Origin: Limibacillus halophilus
GTDB taxonomy: Bacteria > Pseudomonadota > Alphaproteobacteria > Kiloniellales > CECT-8803
Length of the DNA stretch: 64,000 nt
Direction of reading: 5' to 3'
NCBI RefSeq assembly: GCF_014191775.1
Contig: NZ_JACHXA010000005.1
Span: 1 to 64,000, forward strand
Below the pieces are notes generated by a model. It saw only the letters and a program-made list of their open reading frames with translations, was not told the DNA's origin and searched no databases. The position numbers and the translations under genes were made by a program. The first letter of the stretch is position 1, and each line of letters begins with the position of its first letter. Of this stretch, positions 1 through 10,198 are shown piece after piece.

Positions 1-579
1 CCTGAGCGTCCGAAGGACAAGCCGTTCCTGATGCCGATTGAGGATGTGTTCTCGATTTCTGGTCGTGGCACGGTTGTGACGGGCCGAATTGAGCGTGGTG
101 TGGTGAAGGTTGGCGAGGAAGTTGAGATCGTCGGCCTGCGCGACACGCAGAAGACGGTTGTGACGGGCGTTGAGATGTTCCGCAAGCTTCTGGATCAGGG
201 CGAGGCGGGCGACAACATCGGTGCGCTGCTGCGCGGTGTTGGCCGCGAGGACGTTGAGCGCGGTCAGGTTCTGGCGAAGCCGGGCTCGATCACGCCGCAC
301 ACGAACTTCAAGGCCGAGGCTTACATTCTGACGAAGGAAGAGGGCGGCCGTCATACGCCGTTCTTCACGAACTATCGTCCGCAGTTTTACTTCCGGACGA
401 CGGACGTGACGGGAGTTGTCTCCCTGCCGTCTGGCACGGAGATGGTGATGCCGGGCGACAACGTGGCGATGGAAGTCGAGTTGATCGCGCCGATCGCCAT
501 GGACGAAGGCCTGCGTTTCGCTATCCGTGAAGGCGGCCGCACCGTCGGTGCCGGCGTCGTCTCCGCGGTCGTTAAGTAA
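1..579 (+). CDS. tuf: Elongation factor Tu, C-terminal part (5' end outside the window)
   Basis: The frame is open from base 1 and gives 192 residues ending at TAA 577-579. EF-Tu carries aminoacyl-tRNA to the ribosomal A site as a GTP complex. What is visible is domain II, with the hallmark '[13 protein letters not shown]', and domain III, with '[16 protein letters not shown]' and the usual end 'GVVSAVVK'. The GTP-binding domain with its P-loop lies upstream, outside the window. The gene directly precedes rpsJ, the usual str-to-S10 junction. Many alphaproteobacteria have two tuf copies and this fragment cannot show which one it is. The family call is certain. Confidence 0.98.
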   Translation, partial: PERPKDKPFLMPIEDVFSISGRGTVVTGRIERGVVKVGEEVEIVGLRDTQKTVVTGVEMFRKLLDQGEAGDNIGALLRGVGREDVERGQVLAKPGSITPHTNFKAEAYILTKEEGGRHTPFFTNYRPQFYFRTTDVTGVVSLPSGTEMVMPGDNVAMEVELIAPIAMDEGLRFAIREGGRTVGAGVVSAVVK

Positions 580-601
580 AGATTTGGAATAACCCTCTGA
601 C

Positions 602-623
602 CCCTACCGCTTCGGCGGTAGGG
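602..623 (+). promoter_or_regulatory. UUCG-capped hairpin between tuf and rpsJ
   Basis: CCCTACCGC (602-610) pairs perfectly with GCGGTAGGG (615-623) around a TTCG loop, a 9-bp stem closed by C-G, which is the very stable cUUCGg tetraloop type. No T-run follows, so it is not a typical intrinsic terminator. It may set the tuf 3' end by processing or pausing, or shield the tuf message from exonucleases. The structure is seen directly; the role is inferred. Confidence 0.55.
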
Positions 624-653
624 CGTCGGGAACGAAGGACGGGCGATACCGCC

Positions 654-968
654 ATGGAAAGCCAAAATATCCGCATACGCCTGAAGGCGTTCGATCACCG
701 GGTCCTCGATCAGTCGACCCATGAGATCGTCAATACCGCAAAGCGGACCGGCGCGCAGGTGCGTGGCCCGATCCCTCTACCCACGAGGATCGAGCGTTTC
801 ACCGTGCTGCGCGGGCCGCACATCGATAAGAAGAGCCGTGAGCAGTTCGAGATGCGCACGCATAAGCGTCTTCTCGACATTGTCGATCCGACGCCGCAGA
901 CAGTGGACGCGCTGATGAAGCTCGACCTGGCTGCCGGTGTGGATGTTGAGATCAAGTTGAAGGGATAA
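654..968 (+). CDS. rpsJ: 30S ribosomal protein S10
   Basis: S10 of 104 residues, the normal length. It is a component of the 30S head and also the transcription antitermination factor NusE, partner of NusB. The sequence '[16 protein letters not shown]' and '[19 protein letters not shown]' are signatures of the family. It is the first gene of the S10 operon here, 74 bases after tuf and 4 bases before rplC. No strong separate promoter was seen in the gap, so read-through from tuf is possible. Confidence 0.98.
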   Translation: MESQNIRIRLKAFDHRVLDQSTHEIVNTAKRTGAQVRGPIPLPTRIERFTVLRGPHIDKKSREQFEMRTHKRLLDIVDPTPQTVDALMKLDLAAGVDVEIKLKG

Positions 969-972
969 GGCC

Positions 973-1731
973 ATGCGAACCGGCCTGATTGTACAGAAAC
1001 TGGGCATGACCCAAGTTTTCACCGGTGAGGGGAATCAGGTTCCCGTGACGGTGCTCAAGGTGGACGACTGCCAGGTAGTCGCCGTCCGCAACGAGGAAAA
1101 GGACGGCTACGTCGCCGTGCAGCTCGGTGCGGGTAAGGCGAAGGTCAAGAATACGACCAAGGGTCTGCGCGGTCACTTCGCCAAGGCAAAGGTCGAGCCC
1201 AAGCGCAATGTCGCGGAGTTCCGCGTGGCGCCTGATGCGGTGCTTGAGGTTGGCGCGGAGCTTTCCGCTGCGCACTTCGTGCCGGGTCAATATGTGGATG
1301 TTACCGGGACGTCGATTGGTAAAGGCTTCGCCGGTGTCATGAAGCGTCATAACTTCGGTGGCTTGCGCGCCAGTCACGGCGTGTCGGTTTCCCACCGTAG
1401 TCATGGTTCAACGGGTAACAACCAGGACCCCGGCCGCGTCTTTAAGGGTAAGAAGATGGCCGGGCACATGGGCGCTCACCGTGTTACGACGCTCAATCTT
1501 GAAGTGGTTGAGGTCGATGAGGACCGTGGCTTGATTCTGGTTCGTGGTGCCGTTCCGGGCTCCGAGGGTGGTTGGGTTCTCATTCGCGATGCGGTGAAGC
1601 GTGCGGCGCCGGAAGGTCTGCCGTTCCCCGCGGGTCTGAAGAGTTCGGCGAGCGCCGCGGCAGCGACCGAGGCGGAGCCGGCTGAGGCACCTGCCGCCGA
1701 AGCTCCGGCTGAGGAAGAGAAGGACGCATAA
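973..1731 (+). CDS. rplC: 50S ribosomal protein L3 with acidic Ala/Glu-rich tail
   Basis: L3 of 252 residues, one of the first proteins to bind 23S rRNA and near the peptidyl transferase centre. The loop '[20 protein letters not shown]' includes the glutamine that PrmB methylates in other bacteria. The last 30 or so residues form an Ala/Glu/Pro-rich acidic tail ending 'EEEKDA', beyond the roughly 210-residue core of E. coli L3. Such tails are common in alphaproteobacteria. It is 2 bases before rplD, so translation is probably coupled. Confidence 0.98.
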   Translation: MRTGLIVQKLGMTQVFTGEGNQVPVTVLKVDDCQVVAVRNEEKDGYVAVQLGAGKAKVKNTTKGLRGHFAKAKVEPKRNVAEFRVAPDAVLEVGAELSAAHFVPGQYVDVTGTSIGKGFAGVMKRHNFGGLRASHGVSVSHRSHGSTGNNQDPGRVFKGKKMAGHMGAHRVTTLNLEVVEVDEDRGLILVRGAVPGSEGGWVLIRDAVKRAAPEGLPFPAGLKSSASAAAATEAEPAEAPAAEAPAEEEKDA

Positions 1732-1733
1732 CG

Positions 1734-2354
1734 ATGAAGGCCCCGGTTACAACTCTGGACAATAAGAAGGCCGGTGACATTGATCTCGCTGACGAGATCT
1801 TCGCACTGCCGACGCGCAAGGATCTCTTGGCGCGCATGGTTAATTGGCAGCTCGCCAAGCGCCGTGCCGGCACCCACAAGGTGAAGGAGCGGGGCGAGGT
1901 TTCTGGTTCGACCCGGAAGATTTTCCGGCAGAAGGGAACCGGTCGGGCTCGTCACGGCAGCATCCGGGCGAACATCTTCCGTGGCGGTGGCCAGGCGCAT
2001 GGTCCGCGTGTACGCGATCACGCCTTCGACCTGCCGAAGAAGGTTCGCAAGCTGGCGTTGAAGACGGCGCTGTCGGCGAAGGCCGCCGAAGGCAAGCTGA
2101 TCATTCTCGACGCTGCTGTCGCCAAGGAACACAAGACGAAGGACCTCCGTGGGCGTTTTGAGACGCTTGGCTGGGCCTCTGTTCTGGTGATCGGCGGAAC
2201 GCAGTTGGATGAAAACTTCGCGCGCGCCGCACGCAACTTGCCGGGCGTCGACGTGCTGCCGCAGCAGGGCGCCAACGTGTATGACATTCTACGCCGCGAT
2301 ACCTTGGTCCTGACCAAAGATGCGGTTGAAGCGCTGGAGGCTCGACTGAAATGA
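1734..2354 (+). CDS. rplD: 50S ribosomal protein L4
   Basis: L4 of 206 residues, lining the peptide exit tunnel with its extended loop '[22 protein letters not shown]' (about residues 60-85), where macrolide-resistance changes occur in other species. In E. coli L4 also represses its own operon; no equivalent leader structure was identified here. The stop overlaps the rplW start by 4 bases (ATGA), which points to translational coupling. Confidence 0.98.
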   Translation: MKAPVTTLDNKKAGDIDLADEIFALPTRKDLLARMVNWQLAKRRAGTHKVKERGEVSGSTRKIFRQKGTGRARHGSIRANIFRGGGQAHGPRVRDHAFDLPKKVRKLALKTALSAKAAEGKLIILDAAVAKEHKTKDLRGRFETLGWASVLVIGGTQLDENFARAARNLPGVDVLPQQGANVYDILRRDTLVLTKDAVEALEARLK

Positions 2355-2683
2355 GCAAGGGACGTGCTGTCCGTAAGGACGAGATCAAGGTGAGCGAGGC
2401 GCGCAAGTACGACTTGGTGGTTAGCCCGGTCGTGACTGAAAAGACGACCTTCGCTTCCGAGCATAATCAGGTGGTGTTCCAGGTTCCCCTGGATGCCTCC
2501 AAGCCGGAGATCAAGGCGGCTGTCGAAGCGTTGTTCAAGGTCAAGGTCGAGGCGGTCAATACGCTTCGGGCCAAGGGTAAGATCAAGCGCTTCCGTGGCA
2601 TCATTGGTCGGCGTCCGGACACCAAGAAAGCCTATGTGACCCTGGCAGAGGGTCACTCCATCGACGTGACCACGGGGGTCTAA
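2351..2683 (+). CDS. rplW: 50S ribosomal protein L23
   Basis: L23 of 110 residues, at the tunnel exit, where trigger factor and SRP dock. The family core starts at about residue 20 with '[12 protein letters not shown]' and continues through '[21 protein letters not shown]' to '[10 protein letters not shown]'. The first ~18 residues are a basic extension not found in the 100-residue E. coli protein. The ATGA overlap with rplD supports the chosen start. Confidence 0.97.
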   Translation: MSKGRAVRKDEIKVSEARKYDLVVSPVVTEKTTFASEHNQVVFQVPLDASKPEIKAAVEALFKVKVEAVNTLRAKGKIKRFRGIIGRRPDTKKAYVTLAEGHSIDVTTGV

Positions 2684-2687
2684 AGTC

Positions 2688-3518
2688 ATGGCATTGAAGA
2701 CATTCAATCCGGTAACGCCCAGTCTTCGGAATCTGGTGCAGGTCGATCGTTCGGATCTGTACAAGGGCAAGCCTGTCAAGGCGCTGACCGAAGGTTTGAC
2801 GAAGTCCGGTGGACGAAACAACACTGGTCGCATTACGGCTCGCCGTATCGGTGGCGGTTCAAAGCGCCGGTATCGTTTGGTCGACTTCAAGCGTCGCAAG
2901 TTCGATGTGGTCGGGACGATCGAGCGGTTGGAATACGATCCGAATCGTACTGCGTTCATCGCATTGGTGACCTATGAGGATGGCGAGCAAACCTACATTC
3001 TGGCGCCGCAACGTTTGAAGGCGGGCGACAAGGTCGTCGCCGGCGAGCGTGTCGACGTAAAGCCGGGCAACGCCATGCCGCTTAAGTCGATCCCGGTCGG
3101 CACCATCGTGCACAACGTTGAGCTGAAGTCCGGCAAGGGCGGGCAGATCGCTCGTTCGGCAGGAACATATGTGCAGCTCGTCGGTCGCGACGGTGGTTAT
3201 GCGTTGTTGCGTTTGAGCTCCGGCGAGGTCCGTATGGTTCGCGGTGAGTGCATGGCCACGATTGGTGCCGTGTCTAACCCGGATCAGGGCAACGTGAAAC
3301 TCGGAAAAGCCGGTCGCAAGCGCTGGTTGGGCAAGCGCCCATCCGTGCGCGGCGTGGCCATGAACCCGGTTGATCATCCACATGGTGGTGGTGAGGGTCG
3401 CACTTCGGGCGGTCGTCATCCGGTAACCCCGTGGGGTCGGCCGACCAAGGGCGCAAAAACGCGTCACAACAAGAAGACGGATGGCCTGATTGTGCGCCGC
3501 CGTCATGCGAAGAAATAA
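2688..3518 (+). CDS. rplB: 50S ribosomal protein L2
   Basis: L2 of 276 residues, a core protein required for subunit association and peptidyl transferase function. The C-terminal '[19 protein letters not shown]' contains the conserved His close to the catalytic centre (His229 in E. coli). Length and sequence are standard. It starts 4 bases after rplW and ends 12 bases before the likely rpsS start. Confidence 0.98.
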   Translation: MALKTFNPVTPSLRNLVQVDRSDLYKGKPVKALTEGLTKSGGRNNTGRITARRIGGGSKRRYRLVDFKRRKFDVVGTIERLEYDPNRTAFIALVTYEDGEQTYILAPQRLKAGDKVVAGERVDVKPGNAMPLKSIPVGTIVHNVELKSGKGGQIARSAGTYVQLVGRDGGYALLRLSSGEVRMVRGECMATIGAVSNPDQGNVKLGKAGRKRWLGKRPSVRGVAMNPVDHPHGGGEGRTSGGRHPVTPWGRPTKGAKTRHNKKTDGLIVRRRHAKK

Positions 3519-3530
3519 GGGAGCTTGACC

Positions 3531-3809
3531 GTGGCTCGCTCGGTTTGGAAAGGCCCTTTCGTCGATGGCTATCTGCTCAAGAAAGCGGATGCCTCTCGTC
3601 AGTCTGGGCGCAATGAGATCATTAAGACCTGGTCACGTCGTTCGACGATCATGCCGCATTTCGTCGGTTTGACCTTCGGCGTCTACAACGGCCAGAAGTT
3701 CCTGCCGGTTTTGGTGACCGAACAGATGGTTGGGCACAAGTTTGGCGAGTTCGCGCCGACGCGTACCTACTACGGTCACACCGCGGACAAGAAGGCGAAG
3801 AGGGGTTAA
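3531..3809 (+). CDS. rpsS: 30S ribosomal protein S19
   Basis: S19, 92 residues, in the 30S head, contacting 16S rRNA with S13. The frame is open from a TTG at 3525, but the GTG at 3531 is the better start: it gives the canonical '[15 protein letters not shown]' and lies 7-8 bases after the Shine-Dalgarno AGGGAG at 3517-3523. The TTG would add two residues and sit too close to that site. Conserved '[15 protein letters not shown]' is present near the end. Confidence 0.95.
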   Translation: MARSVWKGPFVDGYLLKKADASRQSGRNEIIKTWSRRSTIMPHFVGLTFGVYNGQKFLPVLVTEQMVGHKFGEFAPTRTYYGHTADKKAKRG

Positions 3810-3814
3810 GGACG

Positions 3815-4195
3815 ATGGGCAAGAGTAGCGCACCGCGCCGGGTAGCAGAGAACGAGGCGATGTCCGTCGCCACGAATCTGCGCACCAGCCCGCGCAAGTT
3901 AAACCTGGTCGCCGCTTCCATTCGTGGAATGAGCGCCGAGGCAGCCTTGAACCAGCTTACTTTCTCCAAGCGCCGGATCGCGGTGGATGTGAGAAAGGTG
4001 TTGCAGTCGGCGATTGCCAACGCTGAGAACAATCACCAGCTGGACGTGGATAGGCTCGTGATAGCTGAGGCCTCGGTCGGCAAGTCTTTTGTAATGAAGC
4101 GCTTCCGGGCGCGGGCGCGGGGGCGCATGGGCAAGATTTTGAAGCCCTGGAGCCGCCTGACGATCATCGTTCGTGAGCGCGAGGAGACGGCGTAA
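3815..4195 (+). CDS. rplV: 50S ribosomal protein L22
   Basis: L22 of 126 residues, whose long beta hairpin lines the exit tunnel opposite L4. The conserved C-terminal '[20 protein letters not shown]' contains the tunnel hairpin region. The stop codon shares one base with the rpsC start (TAATG at 4193-4197), so the two genes are translationally coupled. Confidence 0.97.
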   Translation: MGKSSAPRRVAENEAMSVATNLRTSPRKLNLVAASIRGMSAEAALNQLTFSKRRIAVDVRKVLQSAIANAENNHQLDVDRLVIAEASVGKSFVMKRFRARARGRMGKILKPWSRLTIIVREREETA

Positions 4196-4884
4196 TGGGT
4201 CATAAGGTCAATCCGATCGGTCTTCGTGTCGGTATCAACCGCACGTGGGATTCTCGTTGGTTCGCAGACGGCCGCTATGGCGACCTGTTGCACGAGGATT
4301 TGCAGCTGCGCAAATATTTGGAAGAGCGTTTGCCGCAGGCCGGTTTGTCGAAGGTTGTCATTGAACGACCCGCCAAGCGCGCGCGGATCACGATTCATAG
4401 TGCGCGTCCCGGTGTGATCATCGGCAAGAAGGGCGCGGACATTGAGAAGCTGCGCCAAGATCTGCAGAAGATCACTGGCAGCGACGTGGCGCTGAACATC
4501 ATGGAGATCCGCAAGCCGGAGCTCGATGCGAAGTTGGTCGCGGAGAATATTTCCTCCCAGTTGGAACGCCGTGTGGCTTTCCGCCGCGCGATGAAGCGTG
4601 CCGTTCAGTCGGCAATGCGCCTGGGCGCCGAGGGCATCCGTATCAACTGCGCCGGTCGCTTGGGCGGTGCGGAAATCGCACGGACCGAATGGTACCGCGA
4701 GGGCCGGGTGCCGTTGCACACACTGCGTGCCGATATTGATTATGGTGAAGCCACTGCGAAGACGACCTATGGCACCTGCGGCGTCAAGGTTTGGATCTTC
4801 AAGGGCGAGATTTTGGCCCACGATCCGATGGCTCACGAAAAACGCCAGACGGAAGGTCAGCAGGGCGTTCAACCGCGTGGTTGA
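4195..4884 (+). CDS. rpsC: 30S ribosomal protein S3
   Basis: S3 of 229 residues, at the mRNA entry site, with helicase-related function. The N-terminal type II KH domain shows '[16 protein letters not shown]' (about residues 70-85), the GxxG-type RNA-binding loop. '[27 protein letters not shown]' marks the C-terminal domain. It begins by a 1-base overlap with rplV. A 44-base gap separates it from rplP. Confidence 0.98.
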   Translation: MGHKVNPIGLRVGINRTWDSRWFADGRYGDLLHEDLQLRKYLEERLPQAGLSKVVIERPAKRARITIHSARPGVIIGKKGADIEKLRQDLQKITGSDVALNIMEIRKPELDAKLVAENISSQLERRVAFRRAMKRAVQSAMRLGAEGIRINCAGRLGGAEIARTEWYREGRVPLHTLRADIDYGEATAKTTYGTCGVKVWIFKGEILAHDPMAHEKRQTEGQQGVQPRG

Positions 4885-4928
4885 TTACGCACCGTTTGGA
4901 AGGGCCGCGAGGCTAGAGGAATAGAAAG

Positions 4929-5348
4929 ATGCTGCAGCCAAAGCGTACGAAGTTTAGGAAGCAACATAAGGGCCGTATTCACGGCACCGCCAAGGGCGGT
5001 ACCACCGTGCAATTTGGCGCTTATGGCATGAAGGCGATGGAGCCGGGCCGTGTATCGGCTCGTCAGATCGAAGCGGCGCGCCGTGCGATCACTCGCCACA
5101 TGCGGCGTATTGGTAAACTCTGGATCCGGGTATTCCCGGATGTGCCGATCACCTCGAAGCCTGCCGAAGTCCGTCAGGGTAAGGGTAAGGGTTCGGTCGA
5201 GTGGTGGGCAGTCCGCGTGAAGCCTGGCCGGGTGCTTTTTGAGCTGGATGGCGTGACGCGCCCGATGGCTGAAGAGGCCTTCCGCCTGGCCGCCGCCAAG
5301 CTGCCGGTGCAGACAAAATTCGTCACCCGCTTGGGTGAAGGAGGCTGA
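4929..5348 (+). CDS. rplP: 50S ribosomal protein L16
   Basis: L16 of 139 residues, organising the A-site tRNA elbow region of the 50S subunit. '[16 protein letters not shown]' at the N terminus and '[21 protein letters not shown]' are diagnostic. The Arg in 'PKRTK..GR' regions is hydroxylated by RoxA/YcfD in some bacteria; nothing in the sequence shows that here. It ends 2 bases before rpmC. Confidence 0.97.
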   Translation: MLQPKRTKFRKQHKGRIHGTAKGGTTVQFGAYGMKAMEPGRVSARQIEAARRAITRHMRRIGKLWIRVFPDVPITSKPAEVRQGKGKGSVEWWAVRVKPGRVLFELDGVTRPMAEEAFRLAAAKLPVQTKFVTRLGEGG

Positions 5349-5350
5349 AG

Positions 5351-5554
5351 ATGAAGGCCGAAGAAATCAGGGCCAAGAGCCAGGACGAGCTTAAGGAACA
5401 GCTCGTCCAGTTGAAGAAAGAACAGTTCAACCTGCGGTTCCAGCAGGCGAGCGGACAGCTCGAGAACACCGCCCGTGTGCGTCAGGTGCGTCGCGATATT
5501 GCGCGTATCAAGACGACCTTGGGTGGGAAGCAAACGGCGGAAGCCGGGGAGTAA
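5351..5554 (+). CDS. rpmC: 50S ribosomal protein L29
   Basis: L29 of 67 residues, a two-helix protein at the tunnel exit beside L23. '[18 protein letters not shown]', '[23 protein letters not shown]' and 'RRDIARIKT' are the family pattern. Spacing of 2 bases from rplP and 6 bases to rpsQ indicates a tightly packed operon. Confidence 0.97.
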   Translation: MKAEEIRAKSQDELKEQLVQLKKEQFNLRFQQASGQLENTARVRQVRRDIARIKTTLGGKQTAEAGE

Positions 5555-5560
5555 GGGTCG

Positions 5561-5821
5561 ATGCCGCGTCGTGTTTTGCAAGGTGTCGTGGTGAGTGATA
5601 AGACCGACAAGACGGTGACCGTTCTTGTCGAGCGTCGCATCATGCATCCGCTGTACAAGAAGTTTATCAAGCGTTCCAAGCGCTATCATGCCCATGACGA
5701 GGTCAACCAGTACAAGGTTGGCGACGTTGTGCAGATCGAGGAATGCCGTCCGATTTCCAAGACGAAGTCCTGGAAGGTTATCAACGCTACCGGCGCCACT
5801 CAGGATGTAGCCGGCGCGTGA
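5561..5821 (+). CDS. rpsQ: 30S ribosomal protein S17
   Basis: S17 of 86 residues, a primary 16S rRNA-binding OB-fold protein. '[28 protein letters not shown]' and '[20 protein letters not shown]' match the family throughout. A 56-base gap follows before rplN, containing a short AT-rich stretch but no obvious terminator. Confidence 0.97.
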   Translation: MPRRVLQGVVVSDKTDKTVTVLVERRIMHPLYKKFIKRSKRYHAHDEVNQYKVGDVVQIEECRPISKTKSWKVINATGATQDVAGA

Positions 5822-5877
5822 TCGGCGGCACTCGGAAATTGGCTGAGATAGTAAGTTAGTAGAAAGGGTCCGGACCG

Positions 5878-6246
5878 ATGATCCAGATGCAGTCAAACCT
5901 GGATGTTGCCGATAACTCCGGCGCGCGCCGTGTCCAGTGCATCAAGGTGTTGGGCGGTTCTAAGCGCAAGACCGCGGGTATTGGTGACATCATTGTTGTT
6001 TCCGTTAAGGAAGCGATTCCCCGTGGCCGTGTGCAAAAGGGAACGGTGCACCGCGCTGTGATCGTGCGCACAGCTTATGACATTCGGCGTCCGGATGGCT
6101 CTGTCATTCGTTTCGATCGCAATGCCGCGGTTCTTATTAATAAGCAGGGCGAGCCGATTGGCACGCGTATCTTCGGGCCGGTGACTCGCGAGTTGCGCGC
6201 CAAGAATTTCATGAAGATCGTCTCGCTGGCCCCAGAGGTGCTGTGA
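5878..6246 (+). CDS. rplN: 50S ribosomal protein L14
   Basis: L14 of 122 residues, at the subunit interface (bridge B8) and the binding surface of the silencing factor RsfS. '[27 protein letters not shown]' and the end '[12 protein letters not shown]' are standard. The stop TGA 6244-6246 overlaps the rplX start. Confidence 0.98.
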   Translation: MIQMQSNLDVADNSGARRVQCIKVLGGSKRKTAGIGDIIVVSVKEAIPRGRVQKGTVHRAVIVRTAYDIRRPDGSVIRFDRNAAVLINKQGEPIGTRIFGPVTRELRAKNFMKIVSLAPEVL

Positions 6247-6563
6247 TGGCCGTAAAGATGAAAGTTAAGAAGGGCGACCGGGTCATTGTACTGACCGGTC
6301 GCGATAAGGGTAAGGAAGGCGAGATTTTGCGGGTGATGCCTGCCGAGTCACGCGTTCTTGTCGCCGGCGTGAACATGGTGAAGCGTCACCAGCGTGCGAC
6401 ACCCACGAGCCAGGGCGGGATCGAGGAGAAAGAAGCTCCGATCCACGTCTCGAACGTGGCCCATATCGACCCGCGCGAGAAGAAGCCGACCCGTGTGGGC
6501 TTCAAAGTGGTCGAAGGCCGCAAAATCCGTGTCGCCCGCCTGTCGGGCGAGGCCATTGATTGA
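6246..6563 (+). CDS. rplX: 50S ribosomal protein L24
   Basis: L24, 105 residues from the ATG at 6246, which overlaps the rplN stop as TGATG. A GTG three bases upstream is in frame but lies only 4 bases from the AGAGG at 6234-6238, so the ATG is preferred. L24 initiates 50S assembly. The N-terminal KOW motif '[20 protein letters not shown]' is clear. Confidence 0.96.
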   Translation: MAVKMKVKKGDRVIVLTGRDKGKEGEILRVMPAESRVLVAGVNMVKRHQRATPTSQGGIEEKEAPIHVSNVAHIDPREKKPTRVGFKVVEGRKIRVARLSGEAID

Positions 6564-6582
6564 GCAAGGGCGGAGAGAGACC

Positions 6583-7128
6583 ATGAAAGCGCGCTTGCGT
6601 GAGCATTACGAAACCTCCCTTCGGCAGAAGCTGATGGATGAACTTGGATACAAGAACGTTCATGCCGTGCCGAAGCTGGAGAAGATTGTTCTGAACATGG
6701 GTGTGGGTAAGGCCACTCAGGATTCCAAGAAGGTCAAGGCGGCCGCCGAGGAACTGACGACCATCGCGGGCCAGAAGGCCGTCGTGACCCACGCCCGGAA
6801 ATCCATCGCCGGCTTCAAGCTGCGCGAGGGAATGCCAATTGGTGCGAAGGTAACCTTGCGTGGCGAGAGAATGTACGAGTTTCTCGACCGTCTGGTGACG
6901 ATAGCGCTGCCGCGTACCCGTGACTTCCGCGGGTTGAACCCGAAGAGCTTCGACGGGAGCGGCAACTACGCCATGGGTGTCAAAGAACAGCTCATCTTCC
7001 CGGAAATCGACTACGACCGCGTGGACGAAATTCGAGGGATGGACATCATTATTTGCACCTCGGCGAAGACGGATGATGAAGCCCGTGCACTCCTGCGCGG
7101 TTTCGAAATGCCGTTCTCAAAAAGCTGA
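6583..7128 (+). CDS. rplE: 50S ribosomal protein L5
   Basis: L5 of 181 residues, binding 5S rRNA and the P-site tRNA. The frame is open much further upstream (into rplX), but the ATG at 6583, preceded by GGAGAGAGA, gives the family N terminus '[20 protein letters not shown]' and the normal length. '[13 protein letters not shown]' and '[24 protein letters not shown]' are signatures. Confidence 0.97.
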   Translation: MKARLREHYETSLRQKLMDELGYKNVHAVPKLEKIVLNMGVGKATQDSKKVKAAAEELTTIAGQKAVVTHARKSIAGFKLREGMPIGAKVTLRGERMYEFLDRLVTIALPRTRDFRGLNPKSFDGSGNYAMGVKEQLIFPEIDYDRVDEIRGMDIIICTSAKTDDEARALLRGFEMPFSKS

Positions 7129-7150
7129 GAACGGGAGAGGGTAGAAAAAA

Positions 7151-7456
7151 ATGGCAAAAAAGAGCGCTATTGAGAAAAACAAACGGCGTATACGCATGGC
7201 CAAGCAGCAGTCGAACAAACGCCAGGCCCTGCGTTCCATTGCCCGTAACCGTGAACTCGCACCTGAGGAACGGTTCGAGGCCTACCTGAAGCTTGCTCAA
7301 TTGCCACGCGACGGATCCCGTATGCGTGTGCGCAATCGCTGCCAGCTTACAGGTCGGCCACGTGGCTATTATCGCAAGTTGAAGATGTCGCGGATTGCCC
7401 TGCGTGACCTGGCCTCGATCGGTCAGATCCCGGGCATGACCAAAGCGAGCTGGTAG
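7151..7456 (+). CDS. rpsN: 30S ribosomal protein S14, zinc-independent form
   Basis: S14 of 101 residues, in the 30S head, contacting S3 and S10. This is the long form without the two CxxC zinc pairs; only one Cys is present, in '[17 protein letters not shown]'. That form is usual in proteobacteria. It begins with a Lys-rich segment, '[16 protein letters not shown]'. Confidence 0.97.
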   Translation: MAKKSAIEKNKRRIRMAKQQSNKRQALRSIARNRELAPEERFEAYLKLAQLPRDGSRMRVRNRCQLTGRPRGYYRKLKMSRIALRDLASIGQIPGMTKASW

Positions 7457-7471
7457 GAAAGGAATCGCGCA

Positions 7472-7870
7472 ATGTCGATGAGCGATCCTCTCGGGGATTT
7501 GTTGACCCGTATCCGCAACGCGCAGAGCGCGGGTCATACCACTGTAGTGGCGCCGAAATCGAATCTACGCCTGAACGTGCTGGCGGTGCTGAAGCGCGAA
7601 GGTTACATCCGTGACTATCAGGTCAAGGATGGTGAACCCGGCCATAGCACCATCAACATCGAGCTGAAGTACCATGACGGACGTCCGGTGATTCAAGAGA
7701 TCGCCCGCGTTTCCCGTCCGGGTCGGCGGGTTTACTCCAAGATCAAGGAGCTGCCGCGCTACTTCAACGGTCTCGGTGTTACGATCCTGTCAACGCCGCG
7801 TGGCGTTCTTTCGGATCATGAAGCACGGGCACAGAATGTTGGCGGAGAGATCCTCTGCCGCGTCTACTAA
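7472..7870 (+). CDS. rpsH: 30S ribosomal protein S8
   Basis: S8 of 132 residues, an early-binding central-domain protein and, in E. coli, translational repressor of the spc operon. 'MSMSDPLGDLLTRIRNAQ' at the N terminus and 'GVLSDHEARAQNVGGEILCRVY' at the C terminus are diagnostic. A second ATG two codons later (7478) is an alternative start; the first has the better distance to AAAGGAA at 7457-7463. Confidence 0.97.
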   Translation: MSMSDPLGDLLTRIRNAQSAGHTTVVAPKSNLRLNVLAVLKREGYIRDYQVKDGEPGHSTINIELKYHDGRPVIQEIARVSRPGRRVYSKIKELPRYFNGLGVTILSTPRGVLSDHEARAQNVGGEILCRVY

Positions 7871-7911
7871 GACGCGGGCGTGGATCCGAAGAAAGGCAAA
7901 GGGAATAGACT

Positions 7912-8445
7912 ATGTCCCGCATAGGCAAAAATCCGGTCGAGATCCCGAGCGGCGTTGAGGTTACCCTCAATGGCGCTTTGGTAACGGCCAAAGGGAAGCT
8001 CGGGCAACTCAGCTTCAAGGCAACCGACGAGGTCGAGATGTCTGTCAACGACGGCAAGGTTTGGATAAAGCCTTGCAACGAGTCGAAGCAGGCGCGGGCT
8101 CTTTGGGGTACGACGCGCGCGCGAATCCAGAACCTCGTGCAGGGTGTCTCCGAGGGTTTCACGAAAAACCTGGAGATTACCGGCGTTGGTTATCGTGCGC
8201 AGGTTCAGGGCAAGGCACTTAACCTGCAGCTCGGTTTCAGCCATGACGTACTCCACCCGATCCCTGACGGGATTACGGTGACCTGCGAAAAGCCGACATC
8301 GATCAGCATTACCGGTGCGGATAAGCAGGTTGTTGGCCAGGTTGCCGCGGAAATTCGCGCATACCGTCCGCCTGAGCCCTACAAGGGTAAAGGTGTGCGC
8401 TATTCGGATGAGTACATCTTGCGCAAGGAAGGCAAAAAGAAATGA
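7912..8445 (+). CDS. rplF: 50S ribosomal protein L6
   Basis: L6 of 177 residues, two tandem alpha/beta domains near the factor-binding site. '[17 protein letters not shown]' begins it and '[23 protein letters not shown]' ends it, as is typical. The stop overlaps the rplR start by 4 bases. Confidence 0.98.
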   Translation: MSRIGKNPVEIPSGVEVTLNGALVTAKGKLGQLSFKATDEVEMSVNDGKVWIKPCNESKQARALWGTTRARIQNLVQGVSEGFTKNLEITGVGYRAQVQGKALNLQLGFSHDVLHPIPDGITVTCEKPTSISITGADKQVVGQVAAEIRAYRPPEPYKGKGVRYSDEYILRKEGKKK

Positions 8446-8804
8446 AGTCGCCAAACGAACTGCGCAAACGCCGCAAGTTGCGTGTGCGTTCCGCGCTTCT
8501 CAAGCACAGCAACGGTCGTCCGCGCTTGTCGGTCCATCGTTCTGGCCGTCATATTTATGCCCAGGTCATTGACGATGCTAAGGGCGTAACAGTCGCCTCG
8601 GCATCGACCGTCGATAAGGAACTGCGGTCCAGCGGTAAGGGCGGCGCAGATTCTGCCGCTGCTGCTGCCGTCGGTAAGCTGGTTGCCAAGCGCGCCACCG
8701 CCGCCGGTGTAAAGCAGGTCGTATTCGACCGTGGTGGCTTCATTTTTCACGGCCGCATCAAGGCGCTGGCGGATGCCGCGCGTGAAGGCGGACTGGACTT
8801 TTAA
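8442..8804 (+). CDS. rplR: 50S ribosomal protein L18
   Basis: L18 of 120 residues, which binds 5S rRNA with L5. '[36 protein letters not shown]' and '[25 protein letters not shown]' are family patterns. The ATGA overlap with rplF implies coupled translation. Confidence 0.98.
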   Translation: MKSPNELRKRRKLRVRSALLKHSNGRPRLSVHRSGRHIYAQVIDDAKGVTVASASTVDKELRSSGKGGADSAAAAAVGKLVAKRATAAGVKQVVFDRGGFIFHGRIKALADAAREGGLDF

Positions 8805-8816
8805 GGGAATCAGGTA

Positions 8817-9365
8817 ATGGCACGAGCTCCACGCGAAGAACGCGGCCGCGAAGACAGCGATCTCATTGAGAAGCTGGTCGGAATCAATCGCGTCGCCAAG
8901 GTGGTCAAGGGTGGTCGTCGGTTCGGCTTTGCCGCACTGATGGTTGTCGGCGACGGCAGGGGACGGGTAGGTTTCGGGCATGGTAAGGCCCGCGAGGTCC
9001 CCGAGGCGATCCGCAAGGCGACCGAGGCCGCCAAACGCAGCATGGTACGCGTTCCTCTGCGCGAGGGGCGCACTCTGCATCACGATGTACACGGTCACTA
9101 CGGTGCCGGGCTGGTCGTGATGCGGGCGGCCGAGCCAGGTACGGGTATCATCGCCGGCGGTCCGATGCGCGCCATTTTCGAGGCATTGGGTGTGCAAGAC
9201 GTCGTTGCCAAGTCCGTTGGCAGCGCCAATCCGCACAACATGATTCGGGCAACCTTTGATGGTCTGAACAACTGTGCAAGCCCGCGTATGGTGGCCCAGC
9301 GCCGCGGTAAGAAGGTAAGCGACATTCTCGAAGGCCGACGTGACGCCGACGAGAGCGCGGCCTGA
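8817..9365 (+). CDS. rpsE: 30S ribosomal protein S5
   Basis: S5 of 182 residues, important for decoding accuracy and spectinomycin sensitivity. The double-stranded-RNA-binding fold carries '[20 protein letters not shown]' and '[19 protein letters not shown]'; the spectinomycin loop segment 'KVVKGGRRF' is intact. It follows rplR by 12 bases. Confidence 0.98.
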   Translation: MARAPREERGREDSDLIEKLVGINRVAKVVKGGRRFGFAALMVVGDGRGRVGFGHGKAREVPEAIRKATEAAKRSMVRVPLREGRTLHHDVHGHYGAGLVVMRAAEPGTGIIAGGPMRAIFEALGVQDVVAKSVGSANPHNMIRATFDGLNNCASPRMVAQRRGKKVSDILEGRRDADESAA

Positions 9366-9382
9366 ACAGAAGGACGTTGAAG

Positions 9383-9580
9383 ATGGCTAAGCAAAGTAAA
9401 GCGACTGTGATCGTCACGCAGACCGGCAGTTCGATCGGCCGTCCAAAGGACCAGCATCAGACCTTGGTCGGGTTGGGCCTTGGCAAGATGCATCGCACGC
9501 GCGAATTGGAAGATACCGCTGCTGTGCGCGGGATGATCAATAAGGTCGCCCATCTCGTGCGCGTTGAGGGTGAAGCCTGA
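9383..9580 (+). CDS. rpmD: 50S ribosomal protein L30
   Basis: L30, 65 residues from the ATG at 9383, 8 bases after AAGGA at 9370-9374. An upstream in-frame TTG at 9377 is less likely. '[38 protein letters not shown]' covers the short family consensus. L30 is absent from some bacteria, so its presence here is informative for gene-content comparison. Confidence 0.95.
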   Translation: MAKQSKATVIVTQTGSSIGRPKDQHQTLVGLGLGKMHRTRELEDTAAVRGMINKVAHLVRVEGEA

Positions 9581-9664
9581 GTTTAAACGCTTTTAACTCG
9601 CCGTTTGGGCCGGGGCGCTTTGGGGCGCTGCCAATGATCCGACGGAGGGAATGGGAAGAATAAG

Positions 9665-10165
9665 ATGAAACTGAACCAGCTTTCCGATAACGCAGGTGCC
9701 CGCAAGGAGCCCAAGCGCGTCGGTCGTGGCATCGGCTCGGGTCTTGGTAAGACCTCCGGGCGTGGTCACAAGGGCGCCAAGGCGCGCTCCGGCGCCGTGA
9801 ACAAGGGTTTTGAAGGTGGCCAGATGCCAATCTACCGCCGGATGCCCAAGCGCGGTTTCAAGAACCTGTTCGGCAAGGATTTCGTCGAGGTCAACATCGG
9901 TCGTCTGCAAGAGGCGGTCGATGCGGGTAAGATCGACGCGAAAAAGCCAATCAATGCGGAAGTCCTGCAAGCTGCCGGTTTCTTCAAGCAGGTCCGTGAC
10001 GGTGTTCGCTTGCTGGGTAAGGGGGAACTGAAGGCGAAGATCGACATCACGGTTTCGGGTGCGACAAAGGGCGCCCTAGCTGCGGTCGAAAAGGTCGGTG
10101 GTAAGGTGACGCTTTTGGCGGCGCCGGTTGTTGCCGAAGAGAAGAAGAAGAAAAAAGACGCCTGA
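9665..10165 (+). CDS. rplO: 50S ribosomal protein L15
   Basis: L15 of 166 residues, a late-assembly 50S protein with an extended Gly/Arg-rich N terminus ('[24 protein letters not shown]', conserved in the family). The C-terminal 'KKKKKDA' tail is somewhat longer than in E. coli. An 84-base gap separates it from rpmD, and nothing distinctive was seen in that gap. Confidence 0.97.
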   Translation: MKLNQLSDNAGARKEPKRVGRGIGSGLGKTSGRGHKGAKARSGAVNKGFEGGQMPIYRRMPKRGFKNLFGKDFVEVNIGRLQEAVDAGKIDAKKPINAEVLQAAGFFKQVRDGVRLLGKGELKAKIDITVSGATKGALAAVEKVGGKVTLLAAPVVAEEKKKKKDA

Positions 10166-10198
10166 GCAAAGCGCGTCAGCGCGGAAGGTGATGGGTAA

